A stretch of 64,000 nt of DNA from DAOUJH01 sp965116555 (GTDB lineage: Bacteria > Chloroflexota > Dehalococcoidia > Lucifugimonadales > QGNO01). Where the stretch lies: positions 1,860,001 to 1,924,000 of the forward strand of contig OZ220698.1 of the NCBI GenBank assembly GCA_965116555.1, in the 5' to 3' direction. Under the pieces are notes generated by a model, which was not told where the DNA came from, did not search any database, and worked only from the letters and a program-made list of their open reading frames with translations. The position numbers were made by a program, and so were the translations under genes. Shown here piece after piece: positions 46,551 through 54,874 of the stretch (position 1 is the stretch's first letter; each line of letters opens with the position of its first letter).

Positions 46551-49500
46551 TTAGGCATCTCCGGTATCTTCTTTAGCTACGTCGTCTTCCGAGGGAGCCT
46601 CTTGTTCCGCCTGCTCAGATTCTTCCGAGGAAGCGTTGTCTTCTACCACCGCTTGAATATCTTCAGAAGGTGCGCTTTCCTCCGCAGTCTCCTGAGCGTC
46701 AGACTGCTCAGATTCTTCCGAGGAAGCGTTGTCTTCTACCACCGCTTGAATATCTTCAGAAGGTGCGCTGTCTGTCACAGTCTCCTGAGCGTCAGACTGC
46801 TCAGATTCTTCCGAGGAAGCGTTGTCTTCTACTATGGCCTGATCATCTTCAGAAGATGCGCTTTCCTCCACAGGCTCCTGAGCGTCAGTTGCAATGGAGC
46901 CTTCATTTTCCAGGGCGATCTGGGCTATGGAAGGAGGATCAAATTGAAAACCGGCGCTCTCTTCCACGTCGGAAGACCAGTCGATCCCTTCTTCGGCGCC
47001 GCTGAGAAGCTCCACAGACAGGCCCAAGCTCTGCAACTCTTTGAGCAGTACGTGGAAAGACTCGGGCACACCGGGTTGAACTATGTCTTCCCCTTTGACA
47101 ATGGACTCGTAGGTCTTGACACGGCCAACCACATCATCCGACTTGACGGTAAGTATTTCCTGAAGGTTATGGGCAGCGCTATAAGCTTCCAGGGCCCACA
47201 CCTCCATCTCTCCGAATCGCTGGCCGCCGAACTGGGCCTTGCCGCCCAAAGGCTGCTGCGTGATCAGAGAATACGGGCCGGTGGACCTGGCGTGAATCTT
47301 GTCTTCCACCAGGTGGATGAGCTTCATCATGTAAATGTAGCCAACCGTCACCGGATGATCAAAAGGCTCACCGCTGCGTCCATCGTAGAGCAAGGACTTG
47401 CCGAAGGTAGGCGCCACGTTTTTGCCCTCTACGCTGAGAGCGCGCACGCGAGCCACAAGCTCCTCATGCTCCATTTGGGAAGCGTCCACACCCATCTCTT
47501 CTTTGAGCCAAAGCCTAAGGCATGCTTCGGCAGCAATACCCGCCTTTTCTTCATTGAACAGGTCATTGGCGTCATAGCCGCGCTCGCCAAGCCAGTGTTG
47601 CAACTTGGCGTCTGACGTTGCCCCGTTTGAACTGCCGTTTCCGCTGTATCCATTGCTAGAGACAGCCCCGGAACGCTGGAAGAACCAAGCCCGGGCCAGG
47701 GCATCTTGAATCCTGGCGTCTTGAGCGCCGTCAAAAACGGGGGTTACCGCCGAGAAATTGAGGGTCTTAGCCGCCCAGCCCAGATGCGTCTCCAGCACCT
47801 GGCCAAGGTTCATTCTGGATGGGACGCCAATGGGGTTGAGAATAATGTCCACGGGCGTGCCGTCCGGTAGAAACGGCATGTCTTCAACCGGCAGAATCCG
47901 CGAGATGACTCCCTTGTTGCCGTGGCGGCCCGCCATCTTGTCGCCCGCGGCGACCTTGCGGGTCTGAGCCACCCAAACCCTGACCAGCTTGTTGACGCTG
48001 GGCGGCAGCTCATCCTTGTTCTCCCTTGTAAGCACCTTGACGTCTATGACTTTGCCTCGCTCACCGTGGGGAACGCGCAGGGAGTTATCCTTGACATCGC
48101 GGGCTTTCTCTCCAAAGATGGCGCGAAGCAGCTTTTCTTCGGCAGTGAGCTCCGTCTCGCCCTTCGGAGTTATCTTGCCCACCAGGATATCCCCCGGGTC
48201 GACTTCCGCTCCTACGAGCACGACGCCTTCCTCATCCAGGTTGCGCAGGCTATCTTCACCCACGTTTGGAATATCCCGGGTTATCTCCTCAGGACCTAGC
48301 TTGGTGTCCCTAGCCTCCGCCTCATACTTTTCGATATGGATGGAGGTGAACTTGTCCTCTTCAAGAAGCCGTTCGCTGATGATGATGGCATCCTCATAGT
48401 TGTAGCCTTCCCAGCTCATGAACGCCACCAGCACGTTTTGTCCCAGCGCCAGGTCGCCGTGCTCGGTGGAGGAGCTGTCCGCCAGGGGGTCGCCTACACG
48501 GACAACGTCTCCCTTGTTGACAATGGGACGCTGAGACATGCAGGTGCCCTGATTGCTGCGTACGAACTTATAAAGCGGGTGAGCATGCTCTTTGCCCTCT
48601 GCGTCCGTTACCACAATACGGTCGCCGGAGACAGAGGTCACTATGCCGTTGCAGCTAGCGAGCACAACTTGGCCTGAGTCAGCAGCGACGCGCCTCTCCA
48701 TGCCAGTGCCTACAATGGGGGCCTCCGGCTTTATCAGGGGCACAGCCTGCCTCTGCATGTTAGAGCCCATCAAGGCGCGGTTTGCGTCGTCGTGTTCCAA
48801 GAAGGGAATGAGGGCGGTGGAAACACTAACTATCTGCATAGGCGATACGTCCATGTAATCCACCTGTTCCGGTGGTTCCATAGCGATCCTCTCACCCTGC
48901 CTGATTTCAATCCTGTCCTCAACAAACTGACCTTTTTCGTCCAGGGCAGTGTTGGCCTGAGCAATGACGTATTTCTCTTCCTCATCGGCGGCCAGATAGC
49001 TGACCTCTCCTTCTTGCAAGGAGACAAAGGCGCGCACAGGTATCCTCTTCCGTTTTGGCAGGGCCTTTAGCTTGGCCGCTGCAGGTCTGGTGATAGCGCG
49101 ACCGGCTCTCACTATGAATTTGCCGTCTTCACCCTTGATGTCTTCCCTGGCAATACGCCTTGCCAGGTCGTCCGAGTTGCTGGGCAACTCATGGAACACC
49201 CTTCGGTATGGCGTTTCGATGAAACCAAACTCGTTGGTCTTGGCATAGGTAGCCAGAGAACCCAGCAATCCTATGTTGGGGCCTTCCGGAGTCTCTATAG
49301 GGCATATGCGTCCGTAGTGGGAGTGGTGAACGTCACGCACGTCGAATCCGGCCCGCTCCCGCGAAAGGCCACCGGGGCCCAACGCGGAAAGACGTCTCTT
49401 GTGTGTCAGCTCGGCCAGAGGGTTGGTCTGGTCCATGAACTGAGAAAGCTGGGAACCGCCAAAGAACTCTCTAACGGCGGCAACAATAGGCCGCACATTC

Positions 49501-50621
49501 ACCAGTGCACTCGGTGTGGCCTGCTCAGGATCGTTGATAGTCATCCTTTCTTTGACTACGCGCTCCATGCGCACCAGTCCAACGCGAAGCTGGTTCTGTA
49601 TGAGCTCGCCGACGGCCCGCACGCGTCTGTTGCCCAAGTGGTCTATGTCGTCTACGTGCTGACGGCCGTTGTTGATCTGCAACATAGTGCGCACAACGGA
49701 GATGATGTCCTCCCTGGTCAGAGTTCTCTTGTCCAGGGGAATACCCAACTCTAAGCGACGGTTCAGCTTGTACCGCCCCACTTTCCCCAGATCATAGCGA
49801 CGGGGGTTGAAGAACAGGTTGTCCAGCAGATTTTGGGCATTCTCCAAACTGGGAGGCTCTCCGGGTCTCAGGTGCTTATAGAACTCCAGAAGCGCCTCTT
49901 CCTTGCTTTTGACACCGCTGTCGCGGTCCAACGTGGTCTGAATGAAGCGGTGGTCCGGATGGTCGTCCACATCCTTGAAAGTGGCAAGCAGTTCTTTGTC
50001 GGTGGAAATGCCGATGGCCCTGAGAAGCGTGGTCACCGGTATCTTCCGCTTGCGGTCCACCTTGACCGATACAACGTCTTTGTTGCTGGTCTCAAACTCA
50101 AGCCAGGCACCGCGGTAGGGAACAAACTTTGCCATGGCCAAGATGCGCCCGGTGGCGGCATCCTCCTCCGTGGTGAAGTAGACGCCTGGAGAGCGCACCA
50201 ATTGACTCACCACAACGCGCTCTGCGCCATTGATGACAAAGGTGCCGTTGGACGTCATGATGGGGATATCGCCCAGGAAGAGCTTCTGCTCCTTCTTCTC
50301 ATCCGTGTCCTTCACCGTCAGCCTGGCGGTGACGTACATGGGAGCGGAGTAGGTGATCTCTCGCTGGCGGCATTGCTGCTCGGAGTACTTTGGCTCTTGG
50401 AATTCGTGGTCGATAAAGTCGAGCTCGAAGCGTCCCCCGGTAAAGTCCTGGATGGGAGAAACTTCTCTGAACAGCTCCCTTAAGCCCTCTCCCTTGAACC
50501 AGTTGAATGATTCAATCTGGACCTGGATGAGGTTGGGTACTTCCAAGACCTGAGAGGTGTGTGCATAAGACTTCTGTGCCGGCGCCAGAGAAACTGTGGG
50601 GACAGAGGCCAAATCAACCAT
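46551..50621 (-). CDS. rpoB: DNA-directed RNA polymerase subunit beta with long acidic repetitive tail
   Basis: 1356 residues. The rifampicin region near 385 (S-Q-L-S-Q-F-M-D-Q, then T-H-K-R-R-L-S-A-L-G-P-G-G) has wild-type residues at the usual resistance positions. Other marks: G-P-N-I-G-L-L-G-S-L, G-D-K-M-A-G-R-H-G-N-K-G-V and G-G-K-A-Q-F-G-G-Q-R-F-G-E-M-E-V-W-A. A Gly/Ser/Asn-rich insert (S-S-N-G-Y-S-G-N-G-S) lies near 993. After the normal C-terminus (K-E-L-Q-S-L-G-L) comes a ~145-residue tail, mostly Glu, Asp, Ser and Ala, containing three 31-residue repeats. ATG 50621 follows GGAGAG. rpoC starts 68 bp downstream; no rplJL precede it. Confidence 0.98.
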   Translation of the reverse strand: MVDLASVPTVSLAPAQKSYAHTSQVLEVPNLIQVQIESFNWFKGEGLRELFREVSPIQDFTGGRFELDFIDHEFQEPKYSEQQCRQREITYSAPMYVTARLTVKDTDEKKEQKLFLGDIPIMTSNGTFVINGAERVVVSQLVRSPGVYFTTEEDAATGRILAMAKFVPYRGAWLEFETSNKDVVSVKVDRKRKIPVTTLLRAIGISTDKELLATFKDVDDHPDHRFIQTTLDRDSGVKSKEEALLEFYKHLRPGEPPSLENAQNLLDNLFFNPRRYDLGKVGRYKLNRRLELGIPLDKRTLTREDIISVVRTMLQINNGRQHVDDIDHLGNRRVRAVGELIQNQLRVGLVRMERVVKERMTINDPEQATPSALVNVRPIVAAVREFFGGSQLSQFMDQTNPLAELTHKRRLSALGPGGLSRERAGFDVRDVHHSHYGRICPIETPEGPNIGLLGSLATYAKTNEFGFIETPYRRVFHELPSNSDDLARRIAREDIKGEDGKFIVRAGRAITRPAAAKLKALPKRKRIPVRAFVSLQEGEVSYLAADEEEKYVIAQANTALDEKGQFVEDRIEIRQGERIAMEPPEQVDYMDVSPMQIVSVSTALIPFLEHDDANRALMGSNMQRQAVPLIKPEAPIVGTGMERRVAADSGQVVLASCNGIVTSVSGDRIVVTDAEGKEHAHPLYKFVRSNQGTCMSQRPIVNKGDVVRVGDPLADSSSTEHGDLALGQNVLVAFMSWEGYNYEDAIIISERLLEEDKFTSIHIEKYEAEARDTKLGPEEITRDIPNVGEDSLRNLDEEGVVLVGAEVDPGDILVGKITPKGETELTAEEKLLRAIFGEKARDVKDNSLRVPHGERGKVIDVKVLTRENKDELPPSVNKLVRVWVAQTRKVAAGDKMAGRHGNKGVISRILPVEDMPFLPDGTPVDIILNPIGVPSRMNLGQVLETHLGWAAKTLNFSAVTPVFDGAQDARIQDALARAWFFQRSGAVSSNGYSGNGSSNGATSDAKLQHWLGERGYDANDLFNEEKAGIAAEACLRLWLKEEMGVDASQMEHEELVARVRALSVEGKNVAPTFGKSLLYDGRSGEPFDHPVTVGYIYMMKLIHLVEDKIHARSTGPYSLITQQPLGGKAQFGGQRFGEMEVWALEAYSAAHNLQEILTVKSDDVVGRVKTYESIVKGEDIVQPGVPESFHVLLKELQSLGLSVELLSGAEEGIDWSSDVEESAGFQFDPPSIAQIALENEGSIATDAQEPVEESASSEDDQAIVEDNASSEESEQSDAQETVTDSAPSEDIQAVVEDNASSEESEQSDAQETAEESAPSEDIQAVVEDNASSEESEQAEQEAPSEDDVAKEDTGDA
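46611..46889 (-). repeat. Three 93-bp in-frame tandem repeats in the rpoB tail
   Basis: CTGCTCAGATTCTTCCGAGG recurs at 46611, 46704 and 46797, exactly 93 bp apart. Each unit encodes 31 residues containing S-E-D-I-Q-A-V-V-E-D-N-A-S-S-E-E-S-E-Q. Units 1 and 2 are almost identical, unit 3 more diverged, as expected from recent slippage or unequal crossover. Confidence 0.95.
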
Positions 50622-50753
50622 GTGGCTTCACTCTCCTTTTACAAAGACAAAAAGACCCCGTTGCTCTCAAAAAGAGAGAAAGAGGCCTATAAACCGATGG
50701 ATTCTGTGGATTTCAAGAAGGGACTTATGGATCATGCGCAGACCCAATGAAGT

Positions 50754-50783
50754 ACTATAACACCGTACTGCTACCGATGTCAA
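50754..50783 (-). promoter_or_regulatory. Promoter of rpoBC
   Basis: Minus strand TTGACA (50778-50783), an 18-bp spacer and TATAGT (50754-50759). Predicted leader about 125 nt, including a small hairpin CTCTC-TTTTT-GAGAG (50664-50678). Confidence 0.75.
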
Positions 50784-50788
50784 TAGGC

Positions 50789-50818
50789 GGCGGCCGTAAT
50801 TTCTTAGTTACAGCCGCC
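50789..50818 (-). terminator. Hairpin downstream of ammonium transporter gene
   Basis: On minus-strand RNA an 11-bp stem with one G-U pair (50808-50818 with 50789-50799) and an 8-nt loop. No U-tract follows. It sits just upstream of the rpoB -35 box and probably insulates the two units. Confidence 0.5.
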
Positions 50819-50881
50819 ACCCGTTTACACAGAAACCGGTAGCCCTATTGGTAAAGGCCCGCTCTAGTCAGATGCGGAAGA

Positions 50882-52306
50882 TCACTCGTCCTCGCCAAGG
50901 TCAACATCTGGCATGAGCACGAACTCGGGGTACGACTCCATTCCAAGCTCACCGGCGTCCTGGCCCAGGCGCTCGACGTCGCTCGAAACGCGCACACCAA
51001 CAGTCCGCTCAATCAGCTGCCATAGTACCCAAGATACCGCGAACACGAATACTCCAATCGATACCACACCCAGTAGCTGTATGTGGATCTCGGCTCCTCC
51101 GGCTATACTGGCGGCCAGGGTTCCCCATGCGCCGGCAAACAAGTGGGCGGGAACCGCGCCGACCACGTCGTCCAGTTTAAGCTGCTCCAGGAGCTTAAGA
51201 CCGGCAACGCAGATCGCGCCGCCGATGGCGCCGATTATCACAGCCCAGAGGTGGCCCGGTATGCCGATCACCGGCTCAGCGATATCTGGGGCTGCCGTAA
51301 TAGAGACGAGCCCCGCTATTGCGCCGTTCAAACCGGCGAACAGGTCAATACGCCCGAGAATCGGCCGCGAAACTGCCAGGGCCGTTATGACACCGGCCGC
51401 TGCCGCCAGGTTAGTGTTGACCAGTACTATGCTCATGGCCACCGCATCCAGCGCGCTGCCCAGAGCAAGCTGGGACCCGCCGTTGAACCCGAACCATCCA
51501 AACCACAGGATGAGGACGCCCAGGGTCACAACCAGGATGTTCGAGGGCGGCGTTGCCCTGACCGTGCCGTCACGGCGGAACTTGCCCAGCCTTGGCCCAA
51601 GGACCAGTATCCCCGCCAGCGCCGCCCAGCCTCCAGTGCTGTGGACGATGGTGGAACCCGCGAAGTCCTTGAAGCCCAACTCAGTGAGCCATCCACCTCC
51701 CCACGTCCACGCGCCTACGACGGGGTAGATGATGGCCGTAAGCAGCAGCGTGAAGAGAAAGAAGGACCACATCTTGACCCGCTCTGCCAGTGCGCCTGAG
51801 ACTATCGAGGCCGCGGTGGCAACGAAGACCATCTGGAAGAACCAATCCGACATGACGGAGTATCCGGCGCCGTCCTCCAGCACCGCCGCCAGTGCTCCAT
51901 CCTCTCCACCCAGCAGGTTCAGTTCATCGCCAGACGGCAGGTACATGAAGCCGGGCGTGCCAATTACGCCCCCCAGGATCTCGCCGTACATGAGGTTGTA
52001 GCCGATGAAGAAGTAGGCGAGGCCAGCGATAGAGTAGAGTCCGATGTTCTTCAAGCAGATCATGGACGCGTTCTTGGTGCGCACTGAGCCGGACTCCAAC
52101 ATGGTGAAGCCGGCGCACATCCACATGACCAGAACGCCCCATATAAGGAACGCGAAAGTGTTGAAGACAAAAACCGATTCCTCGTCGATCCCCGCCGCAT
52201 AAGCGGCGGCAGGACGAGCCAGGAATACGAGTAAGGAAGCTATGCCCGTTGCTGCCAGGATGGCAGCGGGGCGGCGATGAGACAAGGCACTCAACAGCAT
52301 CGACAC
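50882..52306 (-). CDS. amt: Ammonium transporter (Amt)
   Basis: 474 residues. A signal-like N-terminus (L-L-V-F-L-A-R-P-A-A-A-Y-A-A-G) precedes eleven helices of the Amt/Rh fold: M-C-A-G-F-T-M-L-E-S-G-S-V-R-T-K-N near 68, D-F-A-G-S-T-I-V-H-S-T-G-G near 215 with the first pore His, and V-P-A-H-L-F-A-G-A-W-G-T-L near 385 with the second. GTG 52306 stands 5 nt from GGAGGGA; ATG 52300 is an alternative. An acidic C-terminal tail replaces any GlnK-binding extension that I can recognise; no glnB/glnK gene is nearby. Confidence 0.95.
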   Translation of the reverse strand: MSMLLSALSHRRPAAILAATGIASLLVFLARPAAAYAAGIDEESVFVFNTFAFLIWGVLVMWMCAGFTMLESGSVRTKNASMICLKNIGLYSIAGLAYFFIGYNLMYGEILGGVIGTPGFMYLPSGDELNLLGGEDGALAAVLEDGAGYSVMSDWFFQMVFVATAASIVSGALAERVKMWSFFLFTLLLTAIIYPVVGAWTWGGGWLTELGFKDFAGSTIVHSTGGWAALAGILVLGPRLGKFRRDGTVRATPPSNILVVTLGVLILWFGWFGFNGGSQLALGSALDAVAMSIVLVNTNLAAAAGVITALAVSRPILGRIDLFAGLNGAIAGLVSITAAPDIAEPVIGIPGHLWAVIIGAIGGAICVAGLKLLEQLKLDDVVGAVPAHLFAGAWGTLAASIAGGAEIHIQLLGVVSIGVFVFAVSWVLWQLIERTVGVRVSSDVERLGQDAGELGMESYPEFVLMPDVDLGEDE

Positions 52307-52324
52307 GGCTATCCCTCCTCCGGA

Positions 52325-52354
52325 GGCGTATTTGAAAACTGGCATCAATACGCC
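52325..52354 (-). promoter_or_regulatory. Inverted repeat in the amt leader
   Basis: GGCGTATT (52325-52332) and AATACGCC (52347-52354), a perfect 8-bp stem with a 14-nt loop, directly upstream of the ribosome site. Could act as an RNA hairpin controlling translation or as an operator. Confidence 0.4.
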
Positions 52355-52370
52355 AAAGCTTGCAGTGTAG

Positions 52371-52400
52371 TCTATACACTATTGGCTTACTGTGTTGCAA
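52371..52400 (-). promoter_or_regulatory. Candidate amt promoter
   Basis: Minus strand TTGCAA (52395-52400), an 18-bp spacer ending TG, and TATAGA (52371-52376). Leader about 58 nt. Confidence 0.4.
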
Positions 52401-52525
52401 GTCTCTCCTGAGATACGGGAGAGCGCCTGCTGGCTCTGTAGTGCATCTCGCTGCTCAGTGTTATTGACCTCTTTACTTGCCCTTCTGCATAATGCCACTT
52501 AACTGGAGGAGGGGGGTATAGAATC

Positions 52526-53665
52526 ATGATTGAATGGCTCGGCATCAGCCACCTTTTCGAGCTTTCCGGGACAGAAGCGATTGCGGGTTTCTTCACCCCA
52601 CTGGCAATCTTCGCCGTGTTCTTTCTGGCGCAGATCATCCTGCCGGCAAGGCGGGTCACCGGCTACGTCGTCGATGAGAAGACCGGCCAACCCCGCAGCT
52701 ACCGGCTGAACGGCCTTCTGGTGTTCGTGATAGCCGTGATAGTTTGGGCGACCGAAATCACCGGGATGCCGCGCGACTGGTTTTACCGATCGTCCGTCTA
52801 TGCCGTGGCCGGTGGAACGGTCTTCACCGCTATCTTTGCCGCCTGGGCGGTGTTCAGCCAGCCGCAGGGCGATGTAAAGAACCCGTTGCTGGCGCTGTGG
52901 TTTGGGCGAGCGCGGGAGATATCGCTGTTCAAAAACCGCTTCGACATCAAGATGTACTTCTACGTTGTGGGCGGGTCCATGTTATCGCTCAACGCCCTGT
53001 CCGGCGCGGCGTACCACTACGACCGCTTCGGAGACGACTTCAACCCGGGCGTCTTCCTCTATGCCGGGTTCTTCACCTTCTACATCTTGGACTACTTCAT
53101 CTTTGAGCGCGTCCAGCTATACACCTACGACCTCATCCACGAGAAGCTGGGCTTCATGCTGTTCTGGGGCGGCCTTGTGGTATACGGATGGCTGTTCATA
53201 CTGCCGTTGTGGGGAATGGCCGCTCACCCCGACCCCGGATTCTCGACGGCGTGGACGTACGTCTGGCTCATTGGAGCGGCTGGGCTGTTCTTTGGCGGAT
53301 GGGTCATATCTCGCGGGGCCAACATGCAGAAGTATACCTTCAAGCGATGGCCGGACCGCAAGTTCCTGGGACTCATAGAGCCCAAGTACATTGAGGCCGG
53401 CGACCGCAAGATCCTATACACCGGTTTTTGGGGCGTGGCCCGCCACTTCAACTATATGGGCGAAGGGTTCCTCTCCTTCTCGATTGGCCTGGTGTTCGGC
53501 CACTTCTTAAATCCGTGGGCGTGGCTCTACTTCGTCTTCGTAGTCACCTTCTTCACGTTCCGTCAACGCGGCGATGACAAGCTCTGCGCCGAGAAATACG
53601 GTGAGGAAAAGTGGGCGGAGTACAAATCCAAGGTGAAGTACCGGATTTTCCCGGGGGTTTATTGA
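52526..53665 (+). CDS. ERG4/ERG24-family sterol reductase homolog
   Basis: 379 residues, eight to ten helices. The C-terminal part carries the family marks of sterol C14, C7 and C24(28) reductases: N-M-Q-K-Y-T-F-K-R near 266, Y-T-G-F-W-G-V-A-R-H-F-N-Y-M-G-E near 298-313, F-R-Q-R-G-D-D-K-L-C-A-E-K-Y-G near 345, and W-A-E-Y-K-S-K-V-K-Y-R-I-F-P-G-V-Y at the end. Family members reduce sterol double bonds with NADPH inside the membrane, and the Arg, Asp and Tyr residues that line the cofactor pocket are largely kept. ATG 52526 follows GGAGGAGG. Overlaps the end of the convergent pyrD by 7 bp. The substrate may be a sterol or another polycyclic or isoprenoid; no sterol-cyclase gene is in this window. 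Confidence 0.85.
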   Translation: MIEWLGISHLFELSGTEAIAGFFTPLAIFAVFFLAQIILPARRVTGYVVDEKTGQPRSYRLNGLLVFVIAVIVWATEITGMPRDWFYRSSVYAVAGGTVFTAIFAAWAVFSQPQGDVKNPLLALWFGRAREISLFKNRFDIKMYFYVVGGSMLSLNALSGAAYHYDRFGDDFNPGVFLYAGFFTFYILDYFIFERVQLYTYDLIHEKLGFMLFWGGLVVYGWLFILPLWGMAAHPDPGFSTAWTYVWLIGAAGLFFGGWVISRGANMQKYTFKRWPDRKFLGLIEPKYIEAGDRKILYTGFWGVARHFNYMGEGFLSFSIGLVFGHFLNPWAWLYFVFVVTFFTFRQRGDDKLCAEKYGEEKWAEYKSKVKYRIFPGVY

Positions 53666-54717
53666 GCGGAGCCAGCCGCATCCGTTCTTGCCAGATCACC
53701 GAGAGAGGCGGCGGCATGCCGGTTCATGCGCTTGACCAGGCCCCGGTTGATGGCCCTAGCCACGGCGGGGCCCCGGTAGATTAGGCCTGTCAGTAGCTGC
53801 ACGGTGTCGGCGCCGGCTTTGAGCGCCCGCAGGGCGTCGTCCGCGGTAGAGATGCCGCCACAAGCATGGACTGCGACATCGCTGCCCACCTCCGAACGGA
53901 CGTCGGCCACTATGCGCAGGGTGTCTTCGAGCAAAGCGCGTCCGCTGAGGCCGCCCTGCCCCATGGCGAGACTAGGCGCTTCCACCGGCCTGGTGTTGGC
54001 GGCGGTGACGCCGCTGACGCCCTCCTCTACCGCAATTCGCACCAGGGCAAGGACTCGCTCTCTGCCCTCGCCGTCCGTATAGGGCGGTATCTTCACGAAC
54101 AGAGGCCTGGAGCGCTGGCCGTTCAAGGCGATGAGCAGGTCCCTGAAGTTTTGCGGCTCCTGGAAGACGCGTATGCCCTGGGTGTTGGGGGAGCTTATGT
54201 TCAACTCAATGGCGTCGCAGAGGGGCTGCAGCGCGGCGTGGCAGTCAAGGAATTCGTCGATGGTGAGTCCGGATATGCTTACGACCACGGGTTCAGGGCG
54301 GCTGCCCCGCCTGTCCCGCAGGCGTTCGAGCCGTGCCATGGCGGCATCCAGTCCCTTGCCCGGGAAACCCAGGGCATTGATCAGCGATTTCCTATCCGGC
54401 AGGCGCATGAGCCGGGGGCGGGGGTTGCCGGGACGCGCCTCACGGGTGACGGTACCCCCGACAACATAGCCGAACCCCAGCGAAAGCAGGCCGTCTATGA
54501 AGCGGCAATCCTTGTCGTAGCCGGCCGCCATGCCCACCGGCGAAGGAAAGGTGAGGCCACCAGCGCTTACCCGAAGCCTGGGGTCGCGGCAATCGAAGTA
54601 TGGGGACAGCGCCCGCATCAACAGGCGCCGCCCAAGGAACCAATCGGCCAGAGCCTGGGCGCGCTCGGGAGAAAGCCTGAATAAGAAGGGTCTGAACAGC
54701 GCCGTGTAGATGGCCAT
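53659..54717 (-). CDS. pyrD: Dihydroorotate dehydrogenase (quinone), class 2
   Basis: 352 residues. Oxidises dihydroorotate to orotate with FMN, passing electrons to quinone at the membrane. An amphipathic N-terminal extension (L-F-R-P-F-L-F-R-L-S-P-E-R-A-Q-A-L-A) marks class 2; F-P-S-P-V-G-M-A-A-G-Y-D-K-D, E-L-N-I-S-S-P-N-T-Q-G near 172 and a G-G-I-S-T-A-D-D-A motif near 283 are present. A Ser in the S-P-N-T loop region is the expected class 2 base. ATG 54717 has no clear ribosome site. Confidence 0.95.
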   Translation of the reverse strand: MAIYTALFRPFLFRLSPERAQALADWFLGRRLLMRALSPYFDCRDPRLRVSAGGLTFPSPVGMAAGYDKDCRFIDGLLSLGFGYVVGGTVTREARPGNPRPRLMRLPDRKSLINALGFPGKGLDAAMARLERLRDRRGSRPEPVVVSISGLTIDEFLDCHAALQPLCDAIELNISSPNTQGIRVFQEPQNFRDLLIALNGQRSRPLFVKIPPYTDGEGRERVLALVRIAVEEGVSGVTAANTRPVEAPSLAMGQGGLSGRALLEDTLRIVADVRSEVGSDVAVHACGGISTADDALRALKAGADTVQLLTGLIYRGPAVARAINRGLVKRMNRHAAASLGDLARTDAAGSAQ

Positions 54718-54874
54718 GCCGGCTCACATTGTTCCACGCCGCTCAGGGAGTTGTCCAGAGGAATTGTCTGAGCCGAGAGCATTCGAGCCGTCAAGGTTGC
54801 ACAGGCGGGTGCAGTGCCTATTGCCACATGCGCTAGAATACTCGCCAAACCGCTCAGCGACGAGTGTTAGGGAA

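Noticed and set aside
46611..46889. CRISPR-like regular repeats
   Set aside because: Period 93 bp with no unique spacers and an intact reading frame: a coding tandem repeat, not a CRISPR array.
46602..47615. Open frame on the plus strand opposite the end of rpoB with repeated F-R-G-S-V-V-F-Y segments
   Set aside because: The repeats are the mirror of the 93-bp rpoB repeats; no ribosome site or family match. The rpoB frame explains the sequence.
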